The notes under the pieces were generated by a model. It was not told where the DNA came from. It ran no database searches and saw nothing but the letters and a program-made list of their open reading frames with translations. The position numbers were made by a program, and so were the translations under genes. 64,000 nt of DNA. Source: Litoditis marina (taxonomy: Eukaryota > Nematoda > Chromadorea > Rhabditida > Rhabditidae). This document shows, piece by piece, positions 34,101 to 47,411 of the stretch. The stretch lies in the NCBI GenBank assembly GCA_964036275.1, contig OZ038439.1:11240904-11304903 (forward strand), in the 5' to 3' direction. Each line of letters begins with the position of its first letter. Position 1 is the stretch's first letter.

Positions 34101-36865
34101 AGTTGGTGGTGGCGCGCTGTAAAACCAAATCATAAGGTTAGTGTACGAACAGTTTAACTTCAAAAACGCAAAATCTGAACTCTTAAAGAAATCACACACT
34201 GTGATTTAGTAGTCTAGAATAGTATTATTTTAAACACACATGTTCGGTGAATGAAAATTATGGTTGTCTCAAATCAAAGCATTAACTCACCATTCATAGC
34301 AGGGAGAAGGGTAGTTGTAGATCGGAGAGCTAAAAAATTACAGACTAAATGTTGTTAGATAAGAGTTGGTGTCAGTCATGTACACAATCCGTATGGCAAT
34401 CTACTAAACTACTATTTCCATTTTGTGAAAATGAGATATTCGATACTGTACGTTTCGATCTGATGTGTTGTGTATGTAGTTTCCGCTGTGTATGTGGTTT
34501 CATCCCCTCGCTTTATATTTTAAACTGAAACCTCAGATCGAATCTAAACTACAACCAATATTTGGTTATTTCTCACGTCTAGTAACTTAGGCAACGTACC
34601 AAGGTGCGGAGCAGGGGTTTTGAACTGGCGCGATCGAGTAGGTAGAGGGGTAAAGAGACGAGGGAATAACAGATGGATAGGTTGAATGGGTTACTGGGGC
34701 TGGTGGAAGATAAGAAGAGAGTCTTGGCTGGGGTTGGTTAGTTACAGGAGCTGGACCACCTGGTAGGAGTCCTGGAGATGGTTGCGGTGGGTATTGGGAA
34801 CTGGGGCCTGGGGCTGGCTGGGGTGGGTATTGGGGGCCGGCTACTGTCAGTCCTGATGAGGCTGATGGAGTCGATGAAATTGATTGAGCGGGTACTTGGA
34901 ATTTGGAGGCTCGTGGTAGAGGGAGTGGCTGGGGTGGGTATTGGGATCTGAGTTCTACTGGGAGTGGGGCTGGCTGGGGTGGGTAGTTAACTTCTGGTTC
35001 GGGAAGAGCTGGAGGAGATGGGTGAGGGAAGTGTGGGTAGTGAGGGGAAACTAGGTGGAAGAGAGAGTGGGAACGGCGGACCACGGGAATCTGGGAAACG
35101 GGAGCCGGAACGTAGCTGCCACTTCCGGAGGGGGTCGCGTGCACGGTAGGCTGAAAACGGATGGTTTGTTGGGAAAATGTAGTTAAATTGTTTTAATGAA
35201 ATTTATTTATTATGGTTTTGCTAATTTTCAAGCGTGAAAGGTATTAATACTTTCAAAGCAGGGTGAACAATGGAAATAACGCACAACACACATCGAATTT
35301 TAAGTATGGGATTGACACTAAACACCAAAATTCACGGAAACATTGAAAATATGCATGAGCATATTTTCAGTAACTAGATGCACTGCGAAGTTGTTTTTGA
35401 AATGAGAAAATGAGTTAAATTCTAATCGAAAACTGACTGTTGAGGAGGTAGTACCGCGGTTGCCGCAGAACTTGCAAGACTTGTCGCAACACTCGTCGTC
35501 GTCGGAATTGTTGTCGTTGTTGTTGTTGTTTCTGTTTTTGTTGTTGTTGTCTTTGTTTTTGTGGTCTGAAAGTACACGATACGTTCAGAAACGTTTAGGA
35601 ACAACCGTTTTCTGCCTACAAAACTTCTGTCTGAGGGCAATATGGATGAACGTCCTCATTTTGTAAATTAATCTACTTCGATCGACCAGTGTATTTTTTC
35701 AATTGAACCTTAAGTCGTGGGAACATTTAATCGATATTATACTCTATCCCAGAAAATTGTAACTTACTATTGGGAGCCTTGGTGATCATGGAGCTGTTGC
35801 CCACCAACACAAATTCGCAGCACACACAGTTGCGACACTGCAATGAAAATAAAGTTCTGATGTAAAAATTATCTCAAAACTTTTATAGCGAGATGATTTT
35901 CGACCATCCGAAAAAAATTATCAGAATAACTTTTGTTCCCAAACTTGGAAAAGTTGGTTTGAAAACTCGAGAGCTCACGGTGGTCATAATATAGGTGTGA
36001 AACAGAGTGTATAGTCGCCATTTTCCCCATAAAGACAGCAGAGGGTTCAATTGATTGAGCGATGCGGGGTGAGCGGTCGTTGATTATCTGCCAGCAGTTG
36101 AGAGAGTGTGTAGATCAATGATACGCAGACGAACTGATCGCTCGCCAAACCCCATCCCATACAAAATCGATGGTACGGTGTCCACAACGGTTTGACAAAT
36201 CCTATACACCCTTCGTGAGTTCTACGTAGACGCCAAATAGTACACAAATTAAGTTCTCACGAACAATGTGTGTTTGCCTGTTATCTAATTGTTGTGTTAG
36301 ACAGAGTTTACCAATTCAAAAATAGAAAATAGAACGAGCATTTATATTTTAAAAAAAACTACTTTCAAATTTGACCTCAGATTTGAGAAAAAAAATAAAA
36401 CCAACCCGGATTCTGGCTTCTCCAGTCACCATGCTTGTTGAGTGGCGGAACGCGTTCGAACCAGATACTGTAATGGAGAATGAATCATATAAGGTTTGAT
36501 CTTATTGAATAGAGCCTACACGGTGCATGTTGCCATATCAAGCTAAGTTTGTAGCTTGATTACGTTGCTGAGGTCAAAGTTCGTTAAGGTATGTTTCGAG
36601 ATCAAACTAATTCACATTTCACATAACAGTCATTAAATCGACTTGTGCGATAACAATGCTGCAGAACCATGAGAGTTTCACATGCTCTTCTCATGATAAA
36701 CGTATGTAGATTTTTTTCGAGTTCCGTCAGTAAGTTTAAGAAATAATATTTCCAAGATAAAAGAGGAATTCCGGAAACAAATAATAAACAACTATGGTAG
36801 TTTCAAGGAAACCAACCATTATTCAGCACAGCCAATAAGGCGACCAATGAGAGAAGACGAAGCAT
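31166..36865 (-). CDS. Mucin-like Cys- and Pro/Thr-rich secreted or GPI-anchored protein, paralog 1
   Basis: Fourteen exons, 5' to 3': 36865-36817, 36467-36406, 35837-35768, 35565-35438, 35150-34600, 34329-34291, 34116-34087, 33758-33216, 33001-32926, 32622-32553, 32323-32269, 31999-31878, 31572-31517 and 31240-31166, encoding 641 aa. The order of parts is a signal peptide (MLRLLSLVALLAVL), a CRNCVCCEF cysteine knot, an Asn/Asp-rich run ending DECCDKSCKFC, and a Pro-rich repeat region (YPPQP motifs). Two tiny phase-2 exons follow, each starting C and ending W. Then come a Thr-rich mucin stretch, a Cys cluster (CRVTYCPPPPRC...CYQQSNCCNGY), a second Cys region (NCCFVTV, CGCDV, CPCAEA), and a hydrophobic C-terminal tail ending FVL typical of a GPI signal. 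Probable role: a glycosylated surface or matrix protein. I do not recognise a named family. It is tandem with the paralog at 39130-45663. Confidence 0.8.
36016..36202. repeat. Dispersed 190-bp repeat, copy 2
   Basis: This copy matches 22333-22520 in the same orientation and lies in an intron of the first mucin-like gene. The sequence just left of it contains TGAAACAGAGTGTATAG at 35998. Confidence 0.7.
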
Positions 36866-39129
36866 TGAGATGCGATGTTTCTTGGTTGCGCCTGCGGCCT
36901 TTTATGCAGCTTCCACGGACGTTCTGAGTCAGAAATAGGTCCGGCATACCATGTTGCTACGAAATTCGTGACATTTCGGTGTTTCAATGTTGTATACGAA
37001 ACACAACAATTAACAGGAACAAAATAATAATACAACAATAATAATATTTTAACTAAAAAACGAAAACAACGTCAGTGAAAAATAGTGCTACGAAATTGGT
37101 GACATTTGGTTATTCTAGATGTATTCATATTCATATATACTTACTTAATTTAAACTTCGCACCGTTTCAAGGAAGTGATCATCATACATATCACATTATC
37201 GTCAAAACGTCTTCTTGTGCAGTAGTGGTACAGTTAATTCCTCATGGTGGACATTCGTATGTTCTGAGACATGGATACAGTGACATGCCAGAAACAACAG
37301 TAGAACCAGCTGACGACGAATCGACTGTGAATATGCATTCCTGAATATGTATCACACGAAACATAAAGATGCATGCGGTAAAACAGTAACACGACTAACA
37401 TTATTGTGATTAGAGTAAGATCACTTTACCATTGTATCTTCTCGACCTCCGTTGTGTTCAACCACAGTGGTACTAAGTTCGGGCGACATCATCCGTGCAC
37501 AGCTCGTTGTCACTCTATCGAAGCAGTTCACTACTTCCGATGTTCACTACTCATTTTGGAGAGACTGGGTAATGCACTGGGTAGTACGGAATATAGCTAT
37601 AAGCCAAATTATACCGTGATACAATTTTAATACAAACATGTGTGATTTTTACTGGAAAGATAGGTTTTATTTGAACAATTATCCAGAATCAGTTGGTCAG
37701 TAACTCGTTTATATGTGTATTTCACAACTTCTGAAGTGGTCAACATCGTTTCCGTGACCACACATTTGACTTAACGTACATTGAATTATTTCGTGATGGT
37801 TCCCGAATTCCTTGTTCTCAATATTTGTCATAGTGGTCGGCGTACTCGGTTTGTATCCACATGAAAACCACAGTTAACAAGTTGTTTAGGATTCAACACG
37901 ATAACTGCAAGTAAAACTGGAGTATGAGTGAAAAGTTGGTTCGTTGTTCAGTGTTGACTGTTGACCTGCCCAGTATTCCTTTCTCAAGTTTCAGCCCATT
38001 ATAATGTTAGTCAACTGTCACGTGAAACATGTTGAACACAGCAGAACTCAGAAACGTGCAATGGCAAAGTGCACAATGTCTCATTGAAATATAGTTCGTT
38101 TCACCAATCGATGACTTTCTACAGTAATCTTTCAAAAATTCAAACACATTTATCTAGTCAACAAACAGAATTTAAGATTCACTGTTTTCTATGCTTGTAG
38201 TACCCAAAGTGGAAAACGAAATCACAAAGTTTAAACAATGTACAACACCTAAAAGATATCATAAACTCACTTAAAAGTTTTGTAATCTTACTGTAGAGGG
38301 CTATTGTTTCGTGAAACAGACTATACCAGGCTTACATGAGTAATCTAGTATACAGACTTCGCTTCCTGCCTGCCGTCTGAACCTATTCACGATGGAATGA
38401 TCGTATATTAAACCTTTGAGAAGGTAACCGAACATTTTTCTACCAGTATTATGTTAATTTGATTCATTTATTTTATTCAAAGTTGTGTATACTCCACTTC
38501 ACGGGTTCAACGTCTTGGTCACAATCATTCAGTTGTTTGTGGGTTGGTGACCTGCTTCCAGCCAGAATTTTGCTAGTAGCCTTTTGGTCGGAATTCATAG
38601 GCTGTTTAGTATGAGCTTTTTCTATGTTGTAATCTGAATCAGAAAAACCTGTTCGTTTCACTAAGAACATTCATTTTAATCTTATTACTACAAAGGTAGT
38701 ATGTATAACAAATGTTCCGGTTCATTGTTCTTTGTTTGGCAAACATGAATCGTAATGCAGTATTGAATTTATTTCCTCTGTTTTTCCCCTATACAAATCA
38801 CTCAGTTCGAATTTTCTTTATACAAATAAAACAAACTGTTATATTGAATAAAAATATTAAATTATTGGTTATAGTTAATGGTTTTTAATGGTCATTGATC
38901 GTTTGCATAAATTACGTCATTTTGGTATTCCACCAAATTGACCTGACGAATCATCCCACTTACGACCTCTTGAAGTAAAAATTCACCAATTCCCTGACCG
39001 TTCTGCTGTGTTCATTACCTCATTCTTTCAGTTAATGGTTATTATTGTTTTTTTCTCGTAATCATGATAAAACGCGAATAGTTTATTTGAGAAACATAAT
39101 AACAATAAATAAATATCTTTCAAAACAAA
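36866..39129. other. Spacer between the two mucin-like genes
   Basis: No exon is supported. It contains one copy of a dispersed repeat at about 38088-38333. TTTATT at 39082-39087, the complement of AATAAA, lies about 45 bases past the stop of the upstream paralog and is the likely polyadenylation signal. Confidence 0.5.
38088..38333. repeat. Dispersed repeat with CTGTTTCA at its end, copy 1
   Basis: It shares AGATTCACTGTTTTCTATGC and GTGGAAAAC, and ends in TGAAACAGACTATAC, with 57884-58080. Part of its left side (TTTCACCAATCGAT, TTCTACAGTAAT) also occurs at about 44867-44897. Confidence 0.6.
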
Positions 39130-42100
39130 TCAGACGAGAACAAAGAGTGTAGTTCCCAGTACGAAAACTGCCGTCATCGTAGAGAGAGCAATCACACCAG
39201 AACTTGGCTCTGGCTGAAAAGATCACAAATTAGTTTCAAATGTAATTGTTTTTGGTATTCTTTTAAACAGCATCATCTTTCCAACTATTAGGGTAGAATG
39301 GTACATTGCTCTGATTCGCTACATTTGTAGTTTGATTCTAATGTTTTAGTTGAAATTGATGATATAGTTCACCCCATTCCTACTGAGACTCCTACAGTAA
39401 CTTTACAAATTTTCCGAAGGCTGTTGTGAAGCCAAAAATTTAGTTTATCAAAAATTCTCTCGCATGTTTACTGAACGTGAGAGCAAGAATGAGTTGCGGA
39501 AATCCTCAATCTTTCCGATCCTAAGTGAGTGAGCAAAACGGCCTGGAACTTTCGAAAACTTACTGTATGAGTCTCAGTAAGAATGAAAAAGACTATATGT
39601 TTGCTTTGTTTGTGTTCTTAGTAATAGAACATAAAAATTCTTACTGTAGTGCCGACGTTGTAGGTGTCTACATTCGAGCCTTCATCTGGAACAAATTAAA
39701 TTTGACTGGGTTTTCCGTCAGACTACGCTTGGAACAGTTGCAACTCATGTTTTGGTCGCGAATTGGTGGCTTATTGACCCGTAAATCCAATGCTTGATTG
39801 CTATGCCACTCAAAATCTACCAAAGCGACTCTTTCTCTTTTGTCATCACTTGATAGGAAAATAAGTTAAAGCAGAACTCAAGTTTTCACTGGAATTAGCT
39901 AGGATTTTTTACACTTAGTGAACAATTCCATCCGAAATGACAATAACTATGTACGAACGACTCAATTAATTGAGACGCATTCTGTGTTATAACTCACCAG
40001 TCACAGCTGGTTTTACCGGCGAGGGAACCGTGGGATCGGTCACTCCAGGCAGAACGCACTGTTGCGGAATTTGTTCCGGCCTGAATCTCGAACAGTTTTT
40101 AATCTTCAAGGGGGAAGATAGGGTTATTTATCTAGTTTGAGTTTTTAGGTTCCCAATTCTGGGTGTAGAACTGTGGCGAACATGTTCGAGTTTCTTGAGT
40201 GGAGTCGAGTTGTCGAGTCAAGTAACAAGTTTGAAGCAGTACTTCAAGTTTGAAGCAGTATATTGTTATATGTTAAAGATAAAACAAAAAATGATCTAAA
40301 AGTATTTGACAACTGGCCTGATAATCCGTTTTACTACCGCTTCGACGCAAGTGTAAGTGTTGGAGAAGGGGTATCCGGCTAAAAATAAACATTTTTCAGA
40401 ATATCGACTAAAATTCAAGCGTGAAATAAACGTTTTTCCATAGTTTGGTGATTTTCACTGTTGCAAATACGCTTTGATACGGTAGTTGTTCTCAGCACTA
40501 TGAGAGTTATTACGATACTTCGTAACTTCCGAAGAAGAGAAATTTTGAGAATGCTAGCATACAGTTCACACTCACCGTTCAATCGTTGGCTAATCACTTC
40601 TTGATTGGTATTACATTTACCCATACTGAGAGCTTGCTTACAGGGACATCTCTGCTGAAAATAGAGGGTCTTCTAGAGAGTAACTGATACCAATGACCGA
40701 GTGTGAGTGTTAAAGAACGTTCGGAAAAAGTTTAGTGATTACTTGTTATTTGTTATACCGAAAACAACTGGTATAATCAGGTGAAACGTGAATGGTAAGC
40801 AAATACACTTTATCAGTGCGCAATTTTGAAATCTCATTAGTTTCAAACGTTAAATACAACTATATATCAGATTTGCTTCATCCAAAGAGAAGCCGTTTTT
40901 AAACAAACTATGTTTACACTCTACGGCTCTTGAACTAAGCGAATGGAGCGCATTTGGACAAGTGGTAAGTGCGCCTCTCAGTTTCTTCTTTTTCAGAGAA
41001 TGTTTAACCATATACACAACTCACCCCGTTTGCTTGCTGAAGTTCGCAACCGCAGGAAATCACAACCTTCGGGGAGGTAACTGTGACGATACAGCATTCT
41101 CTGAAAGATTTATTCTCTGAAGTTTTTTCAGGACCCGATTCACTCCACATGTGCTAATTCACGTATCAAATCACACTTCCACAGGTTGAAAACAAGTCAG
41201 GAGTCAGTTTTGAAGTTTTGCGCTTTTAAGACATTGATGTATAGCTGACTCTGACACGCACAAACCTTTGCCGCCATGTGTAGAGGTTGCATCAAACTTC
41301 TTATAGAAAATTTTTGTAGTTGTAAAATTAGCCTTGAAGAGCAGAACAACCGAGCCCAGTTTAGATGTCACTACTATACTCACCCCTCGGGAATGTTCGG
41401 GAAGTAGGTGACTGGTCCCTCCGAGGACCAAGGTCTACCCGTTGAAGGACCAGGCACCGTTTCTGTGCTCCAACGCGGAGTTGTAGTTTCAGCTGGACGG
41501 GGTGTAGTCTCTACTCGAGGGGTGGTTGTGGACGGTGCCGGTGTAGTTTCTGGTGTAGTTGTGGGTGCCGGTGTAGTTTCCGTAGTTCTCGGTGTGGTTG
41601 TGGGTGCCGATGTAGGTGCCGGTGTTGTAGTACTCGCCGGAACGTTAGAAGTTGGGTAAACTGTCGGCTCGGGGTATTGCGGGTAACCGTTACAACAACC
41701 GTTCTGGTAGCAGGGCAGGCGACTGCAAGGGCTTCGGGGTGGACAGTATTGAGGACACCTGACTGGTTGGGGACAGAAAGTGCGAGGACAGGGTGGCTGC
41801 GTCGTGGTCGGAAGGGTGGTCGTGGTAGTGGGTGCGGGTGTAGTTGTGGTGGTAGTGGTGGTGGTGGTAGTAGAAGTGGTGGTAGGCGGCACAGTTGGGC
41901 ACTCGTAGGTTATACTGAAAGTAGAACTTTATATATTATTGTTATAAATATTAGTGTTTGAAATGTATTGTTATCTAGCGTGAATAGTGTATCAGGCAAT
42001 CAACGTATGTTGACGTGCTGATGTCAAGGCAGTTACGGTAACACCAACCGATAACTTTTGCAACAGAAAAATGTCTGTTGCATTTTGTTGCTTCTTCGAA

Positions 42101-45100
42101 AAATGAATTGGAAATGAACATCTATTTTACTGTAATTCAATTGGATGGAGGTAACTTACCATCCTGGTGTTGGATACACTGGTGTTGGGCTGAAAAAAGC
42201 TGAATTGCTGAATACCGTTGGTTTTCAAGTTAATTATTAAACATCATAAAACACTCCATGCAACAGTATAGTATATCCACATTATCATGGTATTGCATAT
42301 TGAATAGTATATAAAAAATTTCAAATACGCACTTGTCGGTATCGCTGTGTTTTTAGTTTGAAAAAAGCACTGTATATCAGACTATAAGGCTCACTTAGTT
42401 AGTCTATGAAAACTGATATTAAAACAACAAAGAAAGACTAACCATCCTTGGCAGGGAGATGGAAGTTGTGGGCTGCAAGATCAAAACATTATAATAATCA
42501 AAATATTCAAGAATAAAGTTGAAAAGTTGGAATGTACGTGAGAAGTTTGCAACGTTAATAAACATCTGTGAAGCTACACTTTGAATTCCACTTTTTTCCA
42601 ATTTTGATGTGTTTTACAGGGTTCATTTGACAGTATAGAACAGTACAACGGCTACGCGAATCTTGATCGCGTTAAGAATATTTGGTTCAATTCCAGTTCG
42701 GGTGAAAATTGCAGTGTCCATTTTCAGAATAAAAGTAGTTTCGGACGCATATAAGATGGTGACATGGTGAAGTACAATTGGCGAAACTCCGGTTCACTTA
42801 CCAGCGTGGGCATGGGGAAGGTGCGGGGTAGCTAGGAGGAGCACTGAAATGAATGATATTAGAAAGTGCGATTAGGTGAATTCTCGCTGTACTTTTGAAA
42901 TGTGCACGCCTTTTGTTATAAATACAGTTCAAAGTTCCAAAAAACAAGCCGTAACTCGCCGCACCAGCTAGAGAAACCGTAAATTTGCATATGAACACGT
43001 TCGAACCTTCTCCCCGCAACAGAGCTCTTTTTTGGAATTTTCAAGTCTCGGTACCTGAATCGCTTTCTACACTCGGAACTAAGCTGTTTCAGTTCCATTA
43101 ATAGTCTTAGTTCATATTGTAAAAATGCCTGGATTCACTCGTCAAAAACAAATGATCGCCCCGAAGGATTCAACGGAATGTAGAAGGTGAAAGTTCAAAG
43201 GTTGAGGTTGTCCTTTGTCTTCAACTAAATGAAACGATGAAATAACCCACCACGTAGCTGCAGTACAACCACCTGCTGGTGTTTCTGGGTAATTCGTTGA
43301 TGGGACAATAGAAGGATACCACGTGGAAGGGGAAGGCCCAGGCGGAAAGACGGGTACCGTTCCGGTGTAAGATTGGCCAGTGGTTTGTTGTGGTGGGGAA
43401 GGGGGGTAGGAGTCGGTGACAACAAGAGACGGAACCGTGGATGGACTGGTTTGTCCGGTTGGGTTGGGGCCCCAGGTTGGGCCTGGGCCTGGTTGGGGGC
43501 TTGGGTTGGGAACCCATGTTGGGCCTGGGCCTGGTTGGGGGCTTGGGTTGGGAACCCATGTTGGGCCTGGGCATGGTGAGCTTGTTGAGGTGGGGCCAGC
43601 AGTGGGGCCTGAGCATGGCGAGGAGGTCGGGTCGGGCCCCTTGGTTGGGCCTGTGACTGGTGGGAGGGTTGGTAGGGTAGATTCCGTAGGTCCTGGGAAT
43701 CCTGAAGAACCTGAGGAACCTTGACTTCCGGAAGTACCGGAACCTCCAGGAGTTGTCGGTTCAGACGTGACAGATGTAGTGGGCTGGAAAGTATTTGATT
43801 GAATAAAAACAAAAAAAATGTATTGGGCCTATAATTGAATCTATAGAAAAAGTGTTCAGACACCAATATCACCCAACAAAAACCGGAAAAATATCAAAAC
43901 CACAAAACGGGTTAAAGCGAAAGAATCGAAGGGGCAGCTCAGTCACCGTACTGCCACGTTTTTCTTTCTATGTTCTCTATTCTATAAACATTGTGCTCTT
44001 GCTGCTCAAATAAAAGCATAGACGTGGAAAAGCATGCAGTCTTTTTCTCGGTTTACTTTACATTTAAGGCGACTTGACGTGAAATGATTCGATAAGGTGC
44101 GTATTGTTGGGGATTGTCTGTGGTGGCTAGTCAATTGAATGAGAGATGACGTGAAAACGCTCATCAATCAATATTTCAATCAATATTTCAATCAATATCA
44201 CTCACCGGCAAACTCGACGTCGCTTCGCCGGTGACACATGGAACGCAAGAAACATCACAGCATCGCTTTTTATCTGAATGTATAAATTTATATAATAAAC
44301 TTTAATATAACATTCACATACAAAAATCAAACCAATTTGCCTGAACCCCTACTTCACCAAGTGTGGACTTTCTCATAGGAAGTGACCAAATATTCGTTGT
44401 AGTATGATTTCTCTACCCGCTTATTACAAACAGAGACCAAACAGCATGATGATCACACCACAAGCACGTTGGGATTAGGGAACATACACCGTTCGAGCCT
44501 GCTTTGGCAGACCTTATATAAGTGAGGAAAACCTCGACAGTTCACAGTCTTCCAACACGTTCGTCTTAGTTCACATTTTCCTTCCCTGTTTTACATTTTC
44601 TCTGATGAGTTAGTGCCACATTCTTTGAACGTAGATGGAGAAACGAATAAATAAATAATTGAATAATCAACAAACTAACCATCGCTGGTAACCTTTACAA
44701 TCTGCGAACCGTTTGCTTTCATTACGAACCCGCAGCAGACACAATTGCGACACTGAAAGAATTTTTTTTCACATTTTGTGTATCTTCAATGCTTAATTTT
44801 CTAGTTTTCATATACTATTTTGTTCAATTCAAATGAAACGCTTAGTTTCACCTCTCGTATACTCTGTTTCACCAATCGATATCCTTCTACAGTAATTCGT
44901 CAAATATTCAGATAGCTTTTTCTAACGAACGATTTATCATTTCGGACTCAAGCTCTCTGAGTTTGTAGTAGTAAAAGTGTAGAAGACACTACCAAAATGC
45001 CAAAAACGCCAACAAATCAAACTTTGAGCCGGAAGTTCGAGCACATTACTGTAAAGGGTTGAAAGTGGGTGGAACAAACTATAAACTTACCCGTAATGTG

Positions 45101-45663
45101 TATGGTCCGCTGATCTCATATTGATCTTCGTCCGATGTGGGATTATTGTTGTTGGCCACCACATATGAATACGACACTACAAAATGCAGATAATGAAAAA
45201 CACAACTTGAAACACTGGTTGTACTTCTTTACCAGCTATGAAGTTGAAGTATTTTCACACTGTGAGTTCACTTTGTATGTATTCGCTATTGTTCGATCTC
45301 TACTACATAGAATAACTGTGAACTTCAACGGAGAGCAACTTTGAACGAACGAAATAGGTTAGATGATTGATTTCGTGAAACTTGATTTTCTGGACTTTGT
45401 CCCCTGAATCAAGGTACCTCTGAATAAGGCGCGATTAAAGATCAAACTAAAGCGAATGAAATTTGTCTCCAAAAAATTTAGTGCGGACTGCGGACTGAAA
45501 CCGCGCACCGAGAAAAACTCCAGCATTCAGCTTAGATATGAAATCCCAATAGAAAACAGAGCAGAAAAATGATTGTACTAAAAAAGTATATTTCTAGACA
45601 AATACAGTTGTACCCACAGTTTGCCGCAGCCAATAAGACCACAATTGGTAGAAGACGAACCAT
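39130..45663 (-). CDS. Mucin-like Cys- and Pro/Thr-rich secreted or GPI-anchored protein, paralog 2
   Basis: Fifteen exons, 5' to 3': 45663-45618, 45176-45091, 44752-44680, 44273-44206, 43783-43251, 42843-42802, 42472-42443, 42189-42160, 41914-41384, 41100-41025, 40654-40576, 40378-40318, 40080-39998, 39685-39645 and 39213-39130, encoding 620 aa. Its order of parts matches the downstream paralog: signal peptide (MVRLLPIVVLLAAA), CRNCVCCGF, RCCDVSCVPC, and a Pro-rich exon with GPGPTWVPNPSPQP repeats. Three tiny C...W exons follow (the paralog has two), then a Thr-rich stretch, CPRTFCPQPVRC, CYQNGCCNGY, ECCIVTV, CGCEL, CPCKQA, and a GPI-like hydrophobic tail ending FVLV. Keeping phase and homology at exon 12 requires a GC donor (AG|GCCAGT, at 40317-40316). 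A surface-coat or matrix role is inferred from composition only. Confidence 0.8.
43440..43610 (-). repeat. Coding minisatellite in mucin-like paralog 2
   Basis: Exon 5 contains near-identical consecutive units encoding GPGPTWVPNPSPQP, with two clear repeats and flanking variants. Unit copy number is likely to vary between strains or paralogs. Confidence 0.75.
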
Positions 45664-45769
45664 TGTGAATTCAATGTCTTCGGAGTCAGATGCGCGGTCT
45701 TTTATGCCCCCGTCGCGGTGGCGGCTGAGTCAGGGCTAGGTCCGGGCAGCTAGACACCGCGCCCGAATT

Positions 45770-46240
45770 CCAGGATACGCCACAATAGGGACAATAGAAG
45801 CAGTACTACGTGATTCATTAGCGAAACTTAGAAGTAGTCGCCAAATTGGAGTTGTATACGAAAAACACTAGCTCTATAGTGTCGTCGAGCGAATAACAGT
45901 TTCATACTGTAGCACTCGTTTTACGCTGTGTCCAAATAGGTTTGAGCTGATCTAAACGATACAGTATGTGCAACAATGCGGACAATAGGAGCAGTACTAC
46001 GTTATTCATTAGCGAAACTCAGAACTAGTCTCAAAATGCAGGCGTTACGGTGTATTTACCCCACTCGCTGTGTTTGTAGTTTGTCGTCGATAGAATAACG
46101 GTGACACGCTGTATATATCGTTTTGCTGTGTACGAGTAGGTTGTTGTTGAACAATTCAGGATACAAATCAATAGGAGCGTTGGGAGCAGTACTACGTGAC
46201 TAATTAGCGAAACTCAGAAGTCGTATACGGAAGTGGCTGG
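45770..46240. repeat. Tandem repeat, three units of about 190 bp
   Basis: Units share GCAGTACTACGT followed by TAGCGAAACT, at about 45801, 45989 and 46187, together with GACAATAG or similar text before it. They lie upstream of mucin-like paralog 2, within about 600 bases of its start. Confidence 0.65.
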
Positions 46241-46295
46241 ATAATGACGGTAACATATTGCGCATCTTGTTTTTTTCTATGTAGGTTGGAGCTAA

Positions 46296-46347
46296 TCATG
46301 CGGTCTACCATACAGATATCGCGGCGAGCCAGGATCAAAACTGGGTC
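46296..46347. repeat. Relic of the tRNA-like MITE core
   Basis: CATGCGGTCTACCATACAGA followed by TATCGCGGCGAGCCAGGATC aligns with the core at about 5880-5930 (CATGCGGTCCGCCATGAAGA, then TACCGCGCCGAGTGGGATCG). The terminal repeats are absent. Confidence 0.5.
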
Positions 46348-46887
46348 ATAATGAGCATTTCAATTGTGTTTTAATAATACTGATTAGATCGAGGTTGAAG
46401 ATATTTGTTTTTGCGTTTGAACCACGGTAGTAGGCAATTGTCAAGATTTTTGGGAGTTTGGTAGAATTACTTACGCTCGAGATTTCATTCTTCGATTTTA
46501 TTCTTGAAAACTTCATTTTGATCGTTTTGAAAATGAATCTCCCCTTACTTCGAGTTCAATTTTGACAGATTGTTGGAATTCCTCAGAAAACAAATTGTTC
46601 GAATTCCTCAGAAAACGAAAACATATTTCTCCTATTTTGACCCAAAAGCAAGGTTAGTCATCAACAGTTATTGCTGACTTGTCTACGGAAGAATCTCCAT
46701 TAGGCATATTCCACATTCCGATGAAACGAATAATATGTTTCCGGTAAATTCCGGAAATTGTACCTCTCGCATCAGTGAACAATGAATAAAACTGGGTTTC
46801 TTTCACACTTTCTTTTTTATACATATTTATCTACATTCAAAGAAGGAATAAATTTGTAGAGTATGTAGAGTAAAACCTCAGACTCAT

Positions 46888-47205
46888 CAGACCCACTATC
46901 AAAGGCAAATTTCTTCCCGAACCGACTCTTCCCGAATCAACACCGATCCGATTCTTCCCAAGCCAGTTGGTTCGGTGAGAAACCGACCGTTTGTGTACTT
47001 AAACCTATATTGGATCAAACCAAACCCTAATAAACGTTATGCAGTGAACCAATTTCAGCATTAATTACTTGAATTGGTTCGGTTCCACCTATGTTGACCT
47101 AAATTTGGTTCGGTTCTAGAACGAACCAACTGGTTCGAAAAGAATTGGTTCGGTTTTGGTTCGGAAAGAGTCGGTTCGGGAAGGAATTCACCACTATCAG
47201 AAGCA
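46888..47205. repeat. GGTTCGGTT-type foldback element
   Basis: CTTCCCGAACCGACTCTTCC at about 46913 pairs with GGAAAGAGTCGGTTCGGGAAG at about 47163. The interior has many GGTTCGGTT or AACCGA units in both orientations. Confidence 0.65.
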
Positions 47206-47411
47206 AGTTCAAAAAATTCAGGTCTGCTTCAACAGTTCGGTAAACAGGGTTTTGTTTACGTATGAACATGAAAACACGTAAATGGAAAATTCCGCCATAT
47301 TCCTGACGTTTGGTCGTTTCCTGACAGAAAAGTACGCTTTTAACGTGCAGTTTATTTTTTTTTTCACTACCATCCATTCTTTCACAATTCCTACTTCTCT
47401 GACGGTCGTGT

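Larger units (their letters stand above)
45664..47411. other. Divergent spacer between mucin-like paralog 2 and the TTBK-like gene
   Basis: The spacer separates two divergently transcribed genes, so both promoters should be here. It holds a three-copy tandem repeat (45770-46240), a tRNA-like relic (46296-46347) and a GGTTCGGTT foldback (46888-47205). No additional exon was seen. Confidence 0.5.

Noticed and set aside
35422..35640. Thr-rich minus-strand frame (TTTTKTETTTT)
   Set aside because: The Asn-rich frame of the same exon ends in ECCDKSCKFC, matching the paralog, and keeps phase with its neighbours. The Thr frame does neither.
37075..37630. Two short plus-strand frames between the mucin-like genes
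   Set aside because: No splice partners, no recognisable motif and ordinary spacer composition.
43225..43872. 215-codon minus-strand open frame with Gln/Ala/Pro-rich text
   Set aside because: It is a shifted frame over exon 5 of mucin-like paralog 2. The chosen frame keeps signal-to-tail phase and matches the paralog.
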